Origin: Carettochelys insculpta
Taxonomy: Eukaryota; Chordata; Testudines; Carettochelyidae
Assembly (NCBI RefSeq): GCF_033958435.1
Contig: NC_134150.1
Location: 35,645,501-35,709,500, forward strand
Direction of reading: 5' to 3'
Length of the DNA stretch: 64,000 bases
Position 1 is the first letter of the stretch. Each line of letters opens with the position of its first letter. The notes beneath the pieces were generated by a model that made no database searches, was not told the origin of the DNA, and saw only the letters and a program-made list of their open reading frames with translations. Positions 1 through 11,480 of this stretch are shown here, in pieces. A program made the translations under genes and the position numbers.

Positions 1-1908
1 GAGACCTGGGACTTGGGTTGGAAATGGGAGGGATCATGGGCTACAATAGCAGAGAAAAAAGAAGGACTGGGCAGAACTGTGGGGGCAGAAGGAAATCAGT
101 ATCTTAGATGCCTATATACAAATGCAAGAAGTATGGGTAATAAGCAGGAAGAACTTGAAATCCTAATAAACAAACACAACTATGATATAATTGGTATCAC
201 AGAAACTTGGTGGGATAATAGGCATCATTGGAATATGGGTATGGAAAGGTATATCTTACTCAGGAAGGATAGGCAGGGTAAACAGGGAGGAGGAGTTGCC
301 TTATATATCCAAAGTGTGCACACCTGGACTGAGGTGGAGATGGATGCAGAAGACAGACATGTTGAGAGTCTCTGGGTTAAGTTAAATGGGGTAAAAAACA
401 AGGGTGATGTCGTGATAGAGGTTTAATACAGACCACCTAGCCAGGAAGAAGAGGTGGATGAGAAGCTCTGAACAATTAACAAAAGTATCCAAAGCACAGA
501 AGTTGGTGGTGATCAGGGGCTTCAACAATCCAGACATATGGTGGGAAGCTAACAGTGAAGCACAGACAATCTAGAATGGTTTTGGACTGCATGGATGACA
601 ATTTTTTATTTCAGAAGGTGGAAAAAGCTAGTGGGGGGAAGCAGTCCTAGATATGATTTTAACAAATAGGGGTGAACTTGTTGAGAATTTGAAAATGGAA
701 GGTAGTTTGTGAGCATGAAATCGTAGAGTTCATGATTCTAAAAAATAGTGAAAGGGAGAACAGCAAAATAGAGATGACGGATTTCAGGAAAGCAAATCTT
801 CTTATCAATAAACTAGGCAAATACAACTTAGATGGGGCCGCTATAAGTTGGGTGCATAACTGGCTGGATAACCATTCTCAGAGAGTAGTTATTAATGGTT
901 CGCAGTCACACTGGACGGGCATAACAAGTGGGGTTTTGCAGGGATCTGTTTTGTGCCCAGTTCTATTCAGTATCTTCATCAATTATTTAGATATTGGCAC
1001 AGAGAGTACACTTATTAAGTTTACAGATGATAGCAAGCTGAGAGGAGTTGCAACTGCTTTGAAGGATAGGGTCATAATTCAGGATGATCTGGACCAAGCA
1101 GAAAAATGGTTTGAGGTAAACAGGATGAAGTTTGATAAGGACAAGTGCAAAGTTCTCCACTTTGGAAGAAACAATCAGCTTCATACATATAGAATGGGAA
1201 GCGACTGTCTAGGAAGGAGCACTGCAGAAAGGGATCTAGGGGTCACAGTGGACCACAAGCTAAATATGAGTCAACAGTGTGATGCTGTTGCCAAAAAAGC
1301 AAACATGATTCTGGGATGTATTAACAGGAGTGTTGTGAGCAAGACATGAGAAATCAATCTTCTGCTCTACTCAGCACTCATTAGTCCTCAGCTGGAGTAT
1401 TTTGTCCAGTTCTGGGCACCAACATTTCAAAAAAAGATGTGGAGAAATTGGAGAAAATCCAGAGAACAGCAACAAGAATGATTAAAGGTTTAGAGAATGT
1501 GAGCTATGAGGGAACACTGAAAGAGCTTGGCTTGTTTAGTTTAGAAAAGAGAAGAGACAGAGTGGACATGATAGCAGTTTTCAAGTACCTCAAAGAGGGT
1601 TACAAGGAGGACGGAGGAAAATTGTTCTCCTTGGCCTCTGAGTATGAGACAAGGAGCAATGGGCTTAAACTGCAGCAAAGGAGGTTTAGATTAGACATTA
1701 GGAAAATCTTCCTAACTGTCAGGGTGGTTAAACATTGGAATAAGTTACCTAGGGAGGTTGTGGAATCTCCATTGCTGGAAATATGTAAGAGCAGGTTAGA
1801 CAGACACCTATCGGGGATGGTCTAGGTGGTGTTTGGTCCTGCCAAGAGGGCAGGGAACTTGACTCAATGACCTCTTGAGGTCCCTTCCAGTTCTAGTGTT
1901 CTATGATT
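1..1908 (+). mobile_element. CR1 LINE, internally deleted, runs off the left edge
   Basis: A decayed CR1 non-LTR retrotransposon. Positions 13-426 encode the start of the endonuclease domain (LYTNARSMGNKQEEL, then GITETWWD and GGGVALYI). Positions 732-1349 encode the middle and end of the reverse transcriptase (GVLQGSVLCPVLFSIFIN, then the catalytic-site variant FTDD). Positions 1439-1825 encode the CR1 C-terminal region ([14 protein letters not shown]). Between about 430 and 780 the frame is broken and the N-terminal reverse transcriptase is missing, so the copy is internally deleted as well as frameshifted. The 3' end, with the typical CCTTCCAG and GTTCTATGATTTTATG sequence, is at about 1860-1908. 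It cannot be active. Family assignment is confident; the subfamily is not resolved. Confidence 0.93.
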
Positions 1909-2025
1909 TTATGCAACTACCTCCAGGGAAGTTTGGAGAGATCCTGAAGAAAAAGTGTAAGCTCAGAGGACCTGAAACCATTGACACAGAAAAAATGAAG
2001 TCTCAGCTCTACAGCCTTGGTTAAG
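1909..2025. other. Unassigned spacer
   Basis: Short spacer between the CR1 3' end and a tRNA-like segment. No coding or repeat signature recognised. Confidence 0.4.
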
Positions 2026-2029
2026 GGTC

Positions 2030-2100
2030 AGATGATCTTTAGCTCAAGTGGTAGAGCACAGGGGTTTAATCCCTATGGTTGCAGGTTCATATCCTTCTGC
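2030..2100 (+). repeat. tRNA-derived segment (tRNA pseudogene or SINE head)
   Basis: TAGCTCAAGTGGTAGAGC matches a pol III A box and D arm (AGCTC pairs with GAGC). GGTTCATATCC about 30 bases later matches a B box and T arm. An anticodon-like stem, AGGG/CCCT, lies between them. The acceptor stem does not pair well, so this is a relic and not a working tRNA gene. Whether it heads a SINE cannot be decided from one copy. Confidence 0.5.
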
Positions 2101-2925
2101 TGAGGACTCGGGTCCACCAGCCTCACAAAAGTCTGACCCTAGTTTACAGGGGATTGCCTTGGTATCTTACCTTCATCTGTAAAGTACATTTCACTCCATA
2201 CAGAAATGACTTTATTTTGTGCAGTCCAGTGCATGCACTTATTTCTGCTATCCATACTGTGGAAGTTTAAGTTTTAAAAATGAACAGAGCAAAAGATACT
2301 GCCAGGCAGCAGACATGTTTTTCTGCGTAAAAGTTTTTTTTTTTTTTCAAGCCAAAGCAAGTTTAGTTTAGTTGCAAATCCAGTTTAGTTGCATGCCAGA
2401 GATTTGTACTTTGTAAGTTTTCATGAGCATTAGCAAGGAGGAGCTATTTCTTATCATTCATTCGAATTCTGAGAAGATACAGATATCCCCAGGGAAGTCT
2501 GCAGAGAAATAGAATTAATGTATGAATCTTGCTCGCTGATCGTATGAATGCTGAATGAAATACCACATCTGCAGTGGGATCAAAAATGAGTGCGATCAGA
2601 TTCAGGGCCTATATTTTTGGAAAACAAGGTTTGGAATGGCCTAGTTTATACCAGGGCTTGCTTTCACTTCAGTGTGATCACTAGTGTGGTGAGAACCGTT
2701 GCACAGCGTAATCTGGCTTGTCATGAGAAGAAACGCTTGTGCCAGGAAATTTAAAATGAAATACACCTGGCTTACAAGCTTTCTGCCTGTTTACATTCAT
2801 AGTCAGTGACTTTATACCTAAGATACAAACACTCTGAGGCCCTAATTGACACCATACTCATTATGCTTAGGGGCTGTATATATATCCAGTGTGCGAATGT
2901 CCTGATCTTAGAGAGTTTACAATGT
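2101..2925. other. Unassigned noncoding stretch
   Basis: AT-rich sequence with a T run at about 2332-2347. No exon, promoter or repeat family recognised. Confidence 0.4.
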
Positions 2926-3085
2926 GGATAGACAGAGGCAAAGAAAAGGCAGAAGGGGAAACTGAGGAACAGAGAGGTTATGTGACTTGCCCCAGGTCAA
3001 ACACCTGATCAGTGGCAGAGCCAGAAGTGGAATACAGCTCTCCTGACTCCCAATCTGGTGCTCTGGTCAGTGGTTGGCATATAGT
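2926..3085 (-). repeat. MIR SINE fragment
   Basis: GGGGAAACTGAGGAACAGAG, GTGACTTGCCCCAGGTCA and GGCAGAGCCAGAAGTGGAA occur in the order of the MIR core, read on the complementary strand. It is diverged and truncated, as expected for this ancient amniote SINE. Confidence 0.8.
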
Positions 3086-4029
3086 TTGTGGATTAGCTAG
3101 CACCGCAAACCCTTGAGTTTGGCAAGATTACGTAGGTGTGTGGATTTACGTCTAGCTCCTTCTCTGCAGCTGGCTCAATGGCTAAGGGCTCTTGGATGAG
3201 TGACGACTATATATAGATAACCTGCAGGGCCTCAGTCCAACATTGTCAGCTAAGAGGTAGACTCAAATCTCATCCCCAAAGCTACCTCTGACCTAACAGG
3301 GAACCAATAGCTTCTTGAACAAAGTAAAACCTCAAGTAGGCGCCACACATTTAAAAAAAAACAATTCAGGCTCATCAGGATCACCAAATTCACCAGGTTC
3401 TGTCTGGAACAGCTTGATGTATTCGTAGCAAATGGACATTCCCAGAAGGATAGGAACACTGGATCAAAAATCTGAGTAGATATCAGACTCTCTACAGACC
3501 ACAGATCATCATGGGGACTGACTGGGAGGTGGCAATGCTACAGCTCTGTGTAGCTGAGGTGGCAATAGGAGGGAGCAAAGGAGTGGCTATGGGAAGTTGT
3601 GTCAAAGAGGCGCTGCCGCATTTTCTGTGGTTACTTTTGGCTGTTCTGAGGTGACCCTTTCCTGTCCCAGTGATGGGGAACTTTTTCCCTGTTATATTAC
3701 ATTTTCCTCTCTTGTTTTATCATAAAGCCCAACTCTGATCTCAGACCAGTGTAAATCAGGAGTTGCTTCACTGAAATTAACTGAGTCACATGATCGCTGA
3801 CATCAGAGACAGGCCAGTACATGCTAGTGATGAAGAAGCTTATTAGACTGTCCAGGCTCCTTTCCTGCCAAGATGGCATTATTCCCCACTGCACACTTGA
3901 CATGAGATTTTCAAAAGTGCACAGCATTGGCCTAAATCTGGACCCATGGGAGTCCATGGAAAAACTCTGACTGACTCCCTGGGCGCAATGCCAAGGCTGA
4001 AAGTCTGAAAACCCCTCTCATCTCTCTAG
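3086..4029. other. Unassigned noncoding stretch
   Basis: Contains a weak tRNA-like motif at 3168-3238 (TGGCTCAATGGCTAAGGGC with a poor B-box match). Otherwise nothing recognisable. Confidence 0.35.
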
Positions 4030-4160
4030 ATGAACACAAGTTTAGTAGCTTTAAATATACCAAAGGATGTAGTTCCAATGACTTCACTTGGAAGACTGTT
4101 CCATAGCCTGAGACATCTCACGAGCGGGAGGTTCGGCCTGCTCAGTGTAAGTCTTCCATA
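4030..4160 (-). mobile_element. CR1/L2-like LINE fragment
   Basis: The minus strand encodes LRLWNSLPSEVIGTTSFGIF, matching the (K/L)xWNxLPxEVxxxxSxxxFK segment at the C-terminus of CR1-group ORF2 proteins; compare [14 protein letters not shown] at about 49130 in this window. It is short, old and 5' truncated. Confidence 0.6.
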
Positions 4161-4405
4161 TATTAATTTCCAGGGCTGGTAACAGACTTTGCAGGGCCTT
4201 GGGCAATGTGTGTGTATGGGGAGGGAGGAAGGAAGGTTCAGCTCCAGGCCCCTGGAAAGGGCAGGGCCCAGGCAGAAATGGGAGTGCCAAGGGCCAGTCT
4301 CCCCCATGCAGCCTTTTAGTGCCTTTCAGATCGCACAGCGAGGGGCTCCAGCAGCGATATAAAAGGCCCGGGGTTCTGGCTGCAGCTGGTGGTAGCAGCT
4401 CTGGG
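4161..4405. other. Unassigned GC-rich stretch
   Basis: GC-rich and G-run-rich sequence with no recognisable exon. Open frames here are short and unlike known proteins. Confidence 0.35.
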
Positions 4406-4407
4406 CA

Positions 4408-4676
4408 TAATATCCCATTTAATTGGTTACCCCGTTAAACATTAAGTTTAACTGGTTAACTGATTAAACATGGGCCTATTGCCAAGGGCTGCTGCTGGGG
4501 CAACCCCGACTGCTGAAGATTGGGGGTGGGGAACAGCTAGAGTCCCTCCTGCCTGCAATGCTCCTGGGACTGCTGTGCATGGGGCCCACTGCAGCCCCCA
4601 CTGGTTAATCATAACCAACAAGCCTAATTCATTTAAGGAGAGGCTCACCACTTAACCAGTTAACATCCCTAGTAGC
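4408..4676. repeat. Interspersed repeat with GTTAAC-rich ends, copy 1
   Basis: The left end is rich in TTTAACTGGTTAACTGATTA and the right end in CCAGTTAACATCCCTAG, in inverted orientation, around a GC-rich core. A second copy with similar ends is at 37357-37556. The inverted ends suggest a non-autonomous DNA transposon. The family is not identified. Confidence 0.45.
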
Positions 4677-5393
4677 AGGATCAGCAGCCTGGAGCCCTGG
4701 GTCCTTTTAAAAAGACAGGCCTGGGGCAGCTACCCCTTGTCCTTCCCTCCCTCCCTCAGAGGCCTTGTTATTCAATTTCTGATAGTTACCCTCCCCCACC
4801 CCTGCCTTTTGTTATGCTGAATGGTCCCTCTCCTACCCCACTTCTGACAACTTTCAGGTATGCATGGGCTGCTCCCTGCTCATTGGTGCTGAGGCAAATA
4901 TTCCATATTTAACTCCTTTAAACTTTCCTTTGTAGTCCAGTCTCCCAGCCTTCTGATCCTTCTTCTTGTTCTTCTCTGGCTTTTCACCACTCAGCCAATG
5001 TCTACTGAGTAACAAGCAGTGTGTCACTGTCCCTGCCAATAGCTCCCAAAGGCATTATATCATTGTAAGCTATTCAGTGCTCACTGACAGCAGTAAATTT
5101 GCTGGAATAGTGTGTGAACACATAAGATGTCATTAGATCACAGTTTAGCCCATTCGGGCTCCAGTAATGTGATAGGCTTCGGTATTAATCTGACTGTGCA
5201 ATGTGCATGCTGTGGATAGTTGGAGAGATGCAGTTTTGCAAGACAGGTTAATAATATATGTGGAAAGCCAGCCAATCCATCTTGTATTTCTTTAAGCAGT
5301 ACAGTATTTTACATTTCATGAGGACAAATCTGTCCCCCCACTGTGTATTAATTTATGGGCCAGTTTCATACCCATACACTGCAGGGTGTTAGA
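4677..5393. other. Unassigned noncoding stretch
   Basis: No exon or repeat recognised. Confidence 0.4.
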
Positions 5394-5748
5394 GGCTGGG
5401 TCTACACTTGCCCCCAACTTCAAAGGGGGCATGTTAATCAGGGCGATGGGCGATTACTAATGAAGTGCTGAGGTGAATATGCAGCACTTCATTAGGCTAA
5501 TTCTCCCCCTGGCAACTTCAAAGTGTCAAACTTCAAAGTGCTGGCATGCGTGCAGCTGCGTGCTACTTCTAAGTGACTTTACTCCCCAAAATGTTAAGGC
5601 TACACGCATGCCGGCACTTTGAAGTTCGACACTTTGAAGTTGCTGTGGGGGAGAATTAGCCTAATGAAGTGCAGAGTATTCATTAGTAATCTCCCATCGC
5701 CCTGATTAACATGCCCCCTTCGAACTTGGGGACAAGTGTAGATAAGCC
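5394..5748. mobile_element. Palindromic PIF/Harbinger-type MITE
   Basis: Begins GGCTGGGTCTACACTTGCCC and ends with a diverged inverted copy (ACAAGTGTAGATAAGCC). Inside, the arms are almost fully complementary: CATGTTAATCAGGGCGATGG against CCATCGCCCTGATTAACATG, then CACTTCATTAGGCTAATTCT against its complement. The whole element could therefore fold into one long hairpin. The ends match the other GGCTRYGTCTACAC elements listed here. No clear target-site duplication remains. Confidence 0.75.
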
Positions 5749-6690
5749 CATAGTATAGGTGTGAAATATACTCAGAAAAAGTCAACCAAGTGCTGGAAAA
5801 GCCTCCACTGGATTTCAGAGCTGAGCTGCAGGAGCAGAACTCTGAGTTGCTGGTTCTGTATATGAAATTTCGTTATAATTCACGTAATGCAGTTAGTATA
5901 ATAGACCTGGCTGGGGGGTGTTTACTTTCCCCTCATTGTAGTCAACTTCTGAAGTTTCCCTGGAAGAGGCAAAAACCCTCCTTTTTCTAAAGAGACTGCA
6001 GCTCTGACAGAAAATGCTATAATCCACAACAGATTGCTGAATGGCCCTGGAAAAGGAGAAAAGTGCCAAATTAAATCTACAAAAGTGCAAACACCATAAA
6101 TCTATTTGGGGTTTGAATGAATAGAGGGATCTGTGATGTGCACAGAGCCTTTCCTCTCTACATCACTAAGGTCAACAGGCCATGAGATACTCTCTTGCTT
6201 CTACCAAGAAAAACAGGATCAGTGGAATGTGGACTGATGAGTCAAAATGTCCAGTTATTTCAGTTCAAATCCAACTTTGTTTTTACAAAAACATTGCCCA
6301 GAAAGAGCCTAATTTGTATTTTTATCGCAATAGCAGCTAGGAGCTCCAGTTAAATACGAGGCCCCTACTGAGTCAGGTGTGGTACAAACACAATAAATAG
6401 ATGGCCCTTGGTTGTAGAAGTTTGTTGAGACAGTGAGGCACAATTCTCATCTACTCTTACTCTTATCTCTGTTTTGAGAACATCATGTAAATACATATTT
6501 CTAAAACAGGTGACACTCACACAGCTAGTGTTTCATTCTCGTTCTTGTCTCCTGCATGGGCTTTACTTTCTTTCAAAATACTAGAATCAAAGGAGAGAGG
6601 GAAGTCTGCAGGTCAGTCAACTTGGGCTACAAAAACAGGGGTGAGTCCCTCGAGATCAGTACAACTATAATAAATTGTTTCCCTCTTTAT
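5749..6690. other. Unassigned noncoding stretch upstream of the NAT pseudogene
   Basis: No upstream NAT exon can be recognised; NAT leader exons are noncoding and short. AT-rich, with no repeat assigned. Confidence 0.35.
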
Positions 6691-7400
6691 GCAGGAAAAA
6701 TGAAGCGCAGAGAATATTTGAAAGGTTCCTACAAAACGATGGATATGAAAACCTAAACTGCAGTCTTGCCATGCTACATTTGAAAACCTGAACTGCAAAG
6801 ACATCATAAAGTTGGACACAGAACCTATTTACAAAAGACTGTGAAGAAGGAATGTGGCAGAAGGTGCATGGATAATAATTACCTTTTATTATGGGTCTCT
6901 CAAGCAATTGGGTATGATGACTGTATCCCTGGAGGAACTGCTCATAATCCAACAGAAGACATATATTCCCCACATGAATCATACTCTACTGAAAGTGGGC
7001 TCTGGTTGCAAATCAGATATAGTTGATGGTGGCTTTGGTGTTAGCTGTCAAATGTGCCAGCACATGCAGTTACTTCCTGGGAAGGACCAGCCTGACTTCA
7101 TTCATTTTTCACTTCACAGAAGACAGAAGGACTAGGTACTTTCAGAAAATCCAAAGGAAGCAACACTATCCCAGCCCAGGCTTTCCTAACTGATAGTCTG
7201 GAAGCAAAAGAGTTCAGCAAAAAGTACTCATTCAGTCTCAAGCCTTGGATTATAAATAACGTAACTATTGAACATGCACATTCAGGCATCTTTAGATTCC
7301 CTGTTTAGAAAGCAGACTCCAGATCAATGATGGGTTAAAAGCCTGGATCTTCACACGGTTCTGGTGGAAGCCATGATCCTTACTGAGAAGGGTGGAGAAG
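6675..7400 (+). pseudogene. Arylamine N-acetyltransferase pseudogene (unprocessed duplicate)
   Basis: A broken copy of the NAT gene at 16937. It keeps the pyrimidine tract and splice acceptor (CCCTCTTTATGCAG, AG at 6693-6694) and an ATG at 6700, with the same five-base AG-to-ATG spacing as the intact gene. This points to duplication of genomic DNA, not retroposition. The frame is then lost: a stop follows MKRREYLKGSYKTMDMKT, a small deletion removes part of the FQHHIRAIPF region, and a one-base shift lies near 6912. The codons corresponding to Cys68 (RCMDNN, preceding Trp changed to Arg), His107 (HMNHTLL) and Asp122 (IVDGGFG) still exist but lie in different frames. Similarity fades near residue 235. 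The C-terminal end is absent, and a pogo-like MITE follows immediately. No full-length product is possible. Confidence 0.93.
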
Positions 7401-7412
7401 ACAAATAGTGTA

Positions 7413-7999
7413 CAGTAAACCCTTGAAATGCACGATTTCAAGTTGTGCTTATCTCGCATTAACGCAAGTTAGGCACGACTCAAAATCCTGCTCCCCCCGG
7501 TCCTGGCTCAACCCCCCGCCCAGCCACGCTCACCACCCACACATAACTCTGGCTCACCCCGCACTCCTGTGCCTGGCTTTGGCTCTGGCTCTGGCTCTGG
7601 CTCTGTCTCACCACCCCTCAGGCACAGCTCCGGCTCAACCCCCCTGGCCACAGTTCAACCCTCCTGCCATCTCACCCACCCACGCATGGCTCCAGCTCAC
7701 AACTCCTGAGTGTGGCTCCAGCTCAACTCCAAGCCTCCTGCAGCCCTAACTCATCCCAGGCCTAAATCCCCTGCTCCCCTCCCACGGCCCCAACCCACCA
7801 CCAGACTTAACCCTCCCCAACTGCCCCCCCCAACCCCAGGACTTACCTTTCAAAAGGAGCTCCAGGTGCTCCTGCTGTTTCCCTGGCTGCAGAACATGTG
7901 TTCCACTGGGGAAAAAAGCCCCCCCCCCGACTTATGCGAAATTTGAGTTATGCAAGGGTGTGTAGGGACACAACCCTCACGTAAATCAAGGCACTACTG
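7413..7999. mobile_element. pogo/Tigger-like MITE with TA duplication
   Basis: Starts CAGTAAACCCTTGAAATGCA and ends with an imperfect inverted copy (ATCAAGGCACTACTG), flanked on both sides by TA (7411-7412 and 8000-8001). TA target sites and CAGT-type ends are typical of Tc1/mariner-superfamily pogo/Tigger elements. The interior is C-rich, holds a (GGCTCT)n run at about 7571-7610 and encodes nothing convincing, so the element is non-autonomous. Confidence 0.7.
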
Positions 8000-8001
8000 T
8001 A

Positions 8002-9541
8002 CACCACAATCCTAGATAATTAACTCATAGCAGCTAATGTCCATCACTTGCCAGCTAATGTAGCAGATGTCACAGTTCAGGGCAATGATACCTGTATCTC
8101 CCTTCACCTATCCACCACTGTCATTCTCAAACTTCAGGCTCCCCTGCTATTGCTTCCCTTCTGACTGGAGTAAGTCAAGGCTGGACAGTTGGCTGCCTTC
8201 CCTAAATAGAGCTGCTTGCTTCCTCTTCAGAGACTGATCACAGTGCTTGCTACAAATTCAAGTGCCACACAGAATTTTCTGAGCAGGCCGACTTTAGTCT
8301 GAATGAAAAAAAAAATTACAGAGAAACACACCAAAGAGCAATAAAAGAACCCACGTGGATCCTAACAAAGCTACCAGAATTCCTCCCAATGCTCACATGG
8401 GTGCTGGCAAGATAAGTTCATCAACTCCCCACCTTAAGGGCCTTGTGGTTACAAGTTCATCCCAGATTTCGCTCAGAACACCACCCTGTCTTATGGGGTC
8501 TTAAGGGTTGGAGTTCTTTGAGGACCAAAAGTTGTGTCCATTTGACCTATGGGGAAGAAAGCCCCAAGTCAGGTTAAATCCCTGACTTTTCTATCAAAAT
8601 ATTTTCTCTCTGTTGGTCTCTGGAGTGTCCAGCGCACATGCATTTCTCCTTGGGGCCAAGGCACAGGCTTCAAAGACTGATAATAGGGGAAGTTCACTGG
8701 CATCTTCCTTCCCTATCAGAGAAGATACATACAATGCCACAATACCTACACAGTCACATTTTAACATCATGTACCCCATAGGCATTAGCACTTATTGAAT
8801 AAGATTCAACTCAACTCAGTAAACTTATCTTAATTCCATATGGCTTTATGCAGGATACTGTCAGCCAGGCCCGTGGATATGATCTAATTTTACATAACTG
8901 CTCAATAGAGCTTTCACAATCTCAAGGGAAAGCCCTCCATAAAATTAACATTAAGAATATGTTAAACTGACTACAAACTTGTGCAAATAAATTCACAGTA
9001 AACTTAAATATACCACTAACTAATGTTAATGTACCAGTGTCTTGTCTTTTCTTAATCTTCCCCTTTTCAACTCAAAACCTTCCAGTTGTTTTAGTCTTTT
9101 AATATGGAAATTGCCTTAGATCTCTATTATTTTTATCTTTCTTCTCTCGATCTGGTTTTATTTTTCTTATTTTTTTTTTAAAGCATGTGACCAAACTCTA
9201 GTGCAGAATTAAAGATGAGGCTGTATCACAAAAGTCCTCCAATATTCTCAGTATAAACCTTCATTGCCTGTTCAGAATATTTTTACAAATTATTCATGCC
9301 CCTGAACAGACTGTAATGGACAGTTGTGCAGATGGCTTTCTTCGGCAGTCCACAATCACACCCAATAGAGGTTATGACTTAAAGCATAGCAACATGTAGG
9401 AGGTAATTAAATGATGAAAACTAGTTGTAAGTCCTGAATTCTGTTCCATTGTCAGAAACTGTAGGCAAGTTACATAGGGTGATACTTTCAAAAACGCCCT
9501 GTAATTTCAAATGCCCCACTGTCAATGCTAAGAGCTTGATT
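8002..9541. other. Unassigned noncoding stretch
   Basis: No exon, known repeat or conserved-looking ORF found over about 1.5 kb. Confidence 0.4.
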
Positions 9542-9549
9542 TTCTAGAT

Positions 9550-9865
9550 TAGGGATCAGCATCCCCTGGCATGAGTGGCACATGAGCTGATTTTCATCGG
9601 CATATGAGGCAGGAGCTCAGCTCTGCCCTTCCTCCCCCATGCATCTGGGCACTTGCTCAAAGCCATTCCACCTGTGGGTAAGCAAAAGACCAGCTACCAA
9701 TCACCACCTAAATGGTAACACTCTGCATCTTAATTTATTTATTAGGGAAGCTGTTGTGAGTAGGACTCGTAGTGACTTTAAAAAGTATCACTGGCCCGTG
9801 GACTGTACATATAGGTCAAAAGGTCAAATTTTGGTGCTCCATCTTAGAAAGATTGCAGTCTCCTG
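9550..9865. mobile_element. hAT-type non-autonomous element with perfect 8-bp duplication
   Basis: Flanked by identical TTCTAGAT octamers at 9542-9549 and 9866-9873, the 8-bp target-site duplication expected of hAT transposases. The left end, (T)AGGGATCAGCATCCCCTGGC, resembles the CAGGGGTCAGCAAC-type hAT terminus. The right end is CAGTCTCCTG. The interior is noncoding. Confidence 0.72.
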
Positions 9866-9976
9866 TTCTAGATCGTTGAGTACCGATAAGTCTAAGGAGA
9901 TGAGGGTGCTCCTGAAAAATCAGGCCCCCAGTTTCTCAAATGCTACCTTTGAAAATGAAACCCTTCACCCCTTTAT

Positions 9977-10110
9977 GTAGGATGACCAGTGGTCTCGATT
10001 TTAAAGGCACAGTCCCATATTTAAGCCCTCCTGCAAGTGCCCTTTTTTTTTTTCTTAAAAATGGGCAAATTGTTCCATATTTTCTGTCGTCCTGCTGCTG
10101 GTCATCTCCC
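9977..10110. mobile_element. MITE of the GGTGACCAG family, copy 1
   Basis: Has inverted ends AGGATGACCAG and CTGGTCATCTCCCT and internal ACAGTCCCATATTT, like the longer copy at 50430-50743 (AGGGTGACCAGATCTCCC ... GGATGGTCACCTT). It is non-autonomous, and the superfamily is not certain. Confidence 0.55.
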
Positions 10111-10826
10111 TGCTCACCAGCCCGCCAGTGGTGAGGGTCCAACGGCTGATGATCACAGTAAGTGCGCAAGACTAGTGGCAGGATGAAAATGTGGCACACA
10201 GCTCCAGCTGGTCCATCAGCGCAATCCCAGAAGGGCCCCATCTTCCATCCCATTTCCAGACAGCATTTGCTGTGAGCTGCAGCAGCTGGCGAGTGCAGGC
10301 AAGTACCAGGCACTGCCAGTTACACGTCGCCTCTGCTGCCCACATGCCAACCTTTCATGTACTTCTTTCTCACTGTCCTGTCTCTGCCTCTTCACCTCCT
10401 CCCAGCCTGGCTGAGCCTCCGTCTTTCCCCTCCTGCCCCCCGGCCGTAGGGCACACCCCATCCCCAGTGCTCTGCAGAGAACCAGCCTCTGGATGGAGCA
10501 CTCAGTTCACCAACAACTTGGCCTGCAGGCTTCTTCCTTCCTCACTGTTTCTGGTGGGGCCGTCGCCTCAGTAGAGCCCAAGATCCTGGAGGCCCAGGGC
10601 CCTGCTCAGTGGGAGCCAAGCCCTGTGTGTACCATAGCGCCGATGTGGGAAAACCTCTCAGCTAAGCTCCGGAGTAGGAAACAATTTCCAGCCTGTTCAT
10701 AACCAGAACGTGCAGAATCTACAGCAACCCCCAGGACAGGGGTTCAGCACCCTCTGTTCACCTGCACCTCCACACCCCCACATTGGGTCCCACCCCTACA
10801 AAGAGCTCTGGTGTCCCTTAGGCACT
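10111..10826. other. Unassigned GC-rich stretch
   Basis: Moderately GC-rich. Open frames occur on both strands but resemble nothing recognisable and lack splice or start context. Confidence 0.35.
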
Positions 10827-11480
10827 CTCCCCTGCTGTGTTATGCTTAAAAGACGCGCCCGGGATCTTTTTTAGGGGGAAAAGGCACCACGCCGTATTTA
10901 TTAAACAATACAGGCAAAGCAGCATGTGCTTTCAGACACCAACCTCACCCCTCATCCTGCTGATGTTATAGTTACCAGTCTGCTGCCCACTCTGATCTAC
11001 TGACCAGATAGATCAGGAACTTGGGGGCTGAGCCAAGTCCTTTCTGTCAGGACTGGTGCTGCGTGTTGTAGCAGAAGGGGACCCAAAGACTAAGGCAAGA
11101 CACCCTATTCTTTATAGGGTTTTTCCCTCACACCAGTCCATGTGTTTTGCTTTATCTGGCCTTCCTCAATCACTCAGCATTTCAAACAGCATCCAGCATT
11201 TCCAGCAGTACTTCGGGGTGCGACCTCCTCTGGGTGTTGCCTTGCATGCTGATGGCCCAAAGGTGTTGGTCTCTTGGGAAAGTCATTATCCATTCTTCAT
11301 CCAAAGGCGTGTCTGCCTTCAGCTTTGGGGTAGTTAATCTGCCTTGTTTTGGTTTGCCCCAAGTCCTGGTCTCCCACCTCTAATCCTCTAGGTACTGATG
11401 GGCCTTTCATGTCCATTCTTTCTCTCACTCACGCACAGGCACACACTTACATAATTGCACCATGGCAAGAATAAAGAATG
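10827..11480 (-). other. Possible old LTR-like fragment
   Basis: Sudden CpG content (AAAGACGCGCCCGGGATC) next to TATTTATTAA, which on the minus strand reads as a polyadenylation signal, resembles a solitary LTR of an endogenous retroelement. I could not define TG...CA ends or a flanking duplication. No gag, pol or env coding is visible. Low confidence. Confidence 0.2.

Noticed and set aside
10827..11480. Endogenous retrovirus
   Set aside because: Only a weak LTR-like composition is visible. No paired LTR, primer-binding site or gag/pol/env coding was found, so it is listed only as a low-confidence LTR-like fragment.
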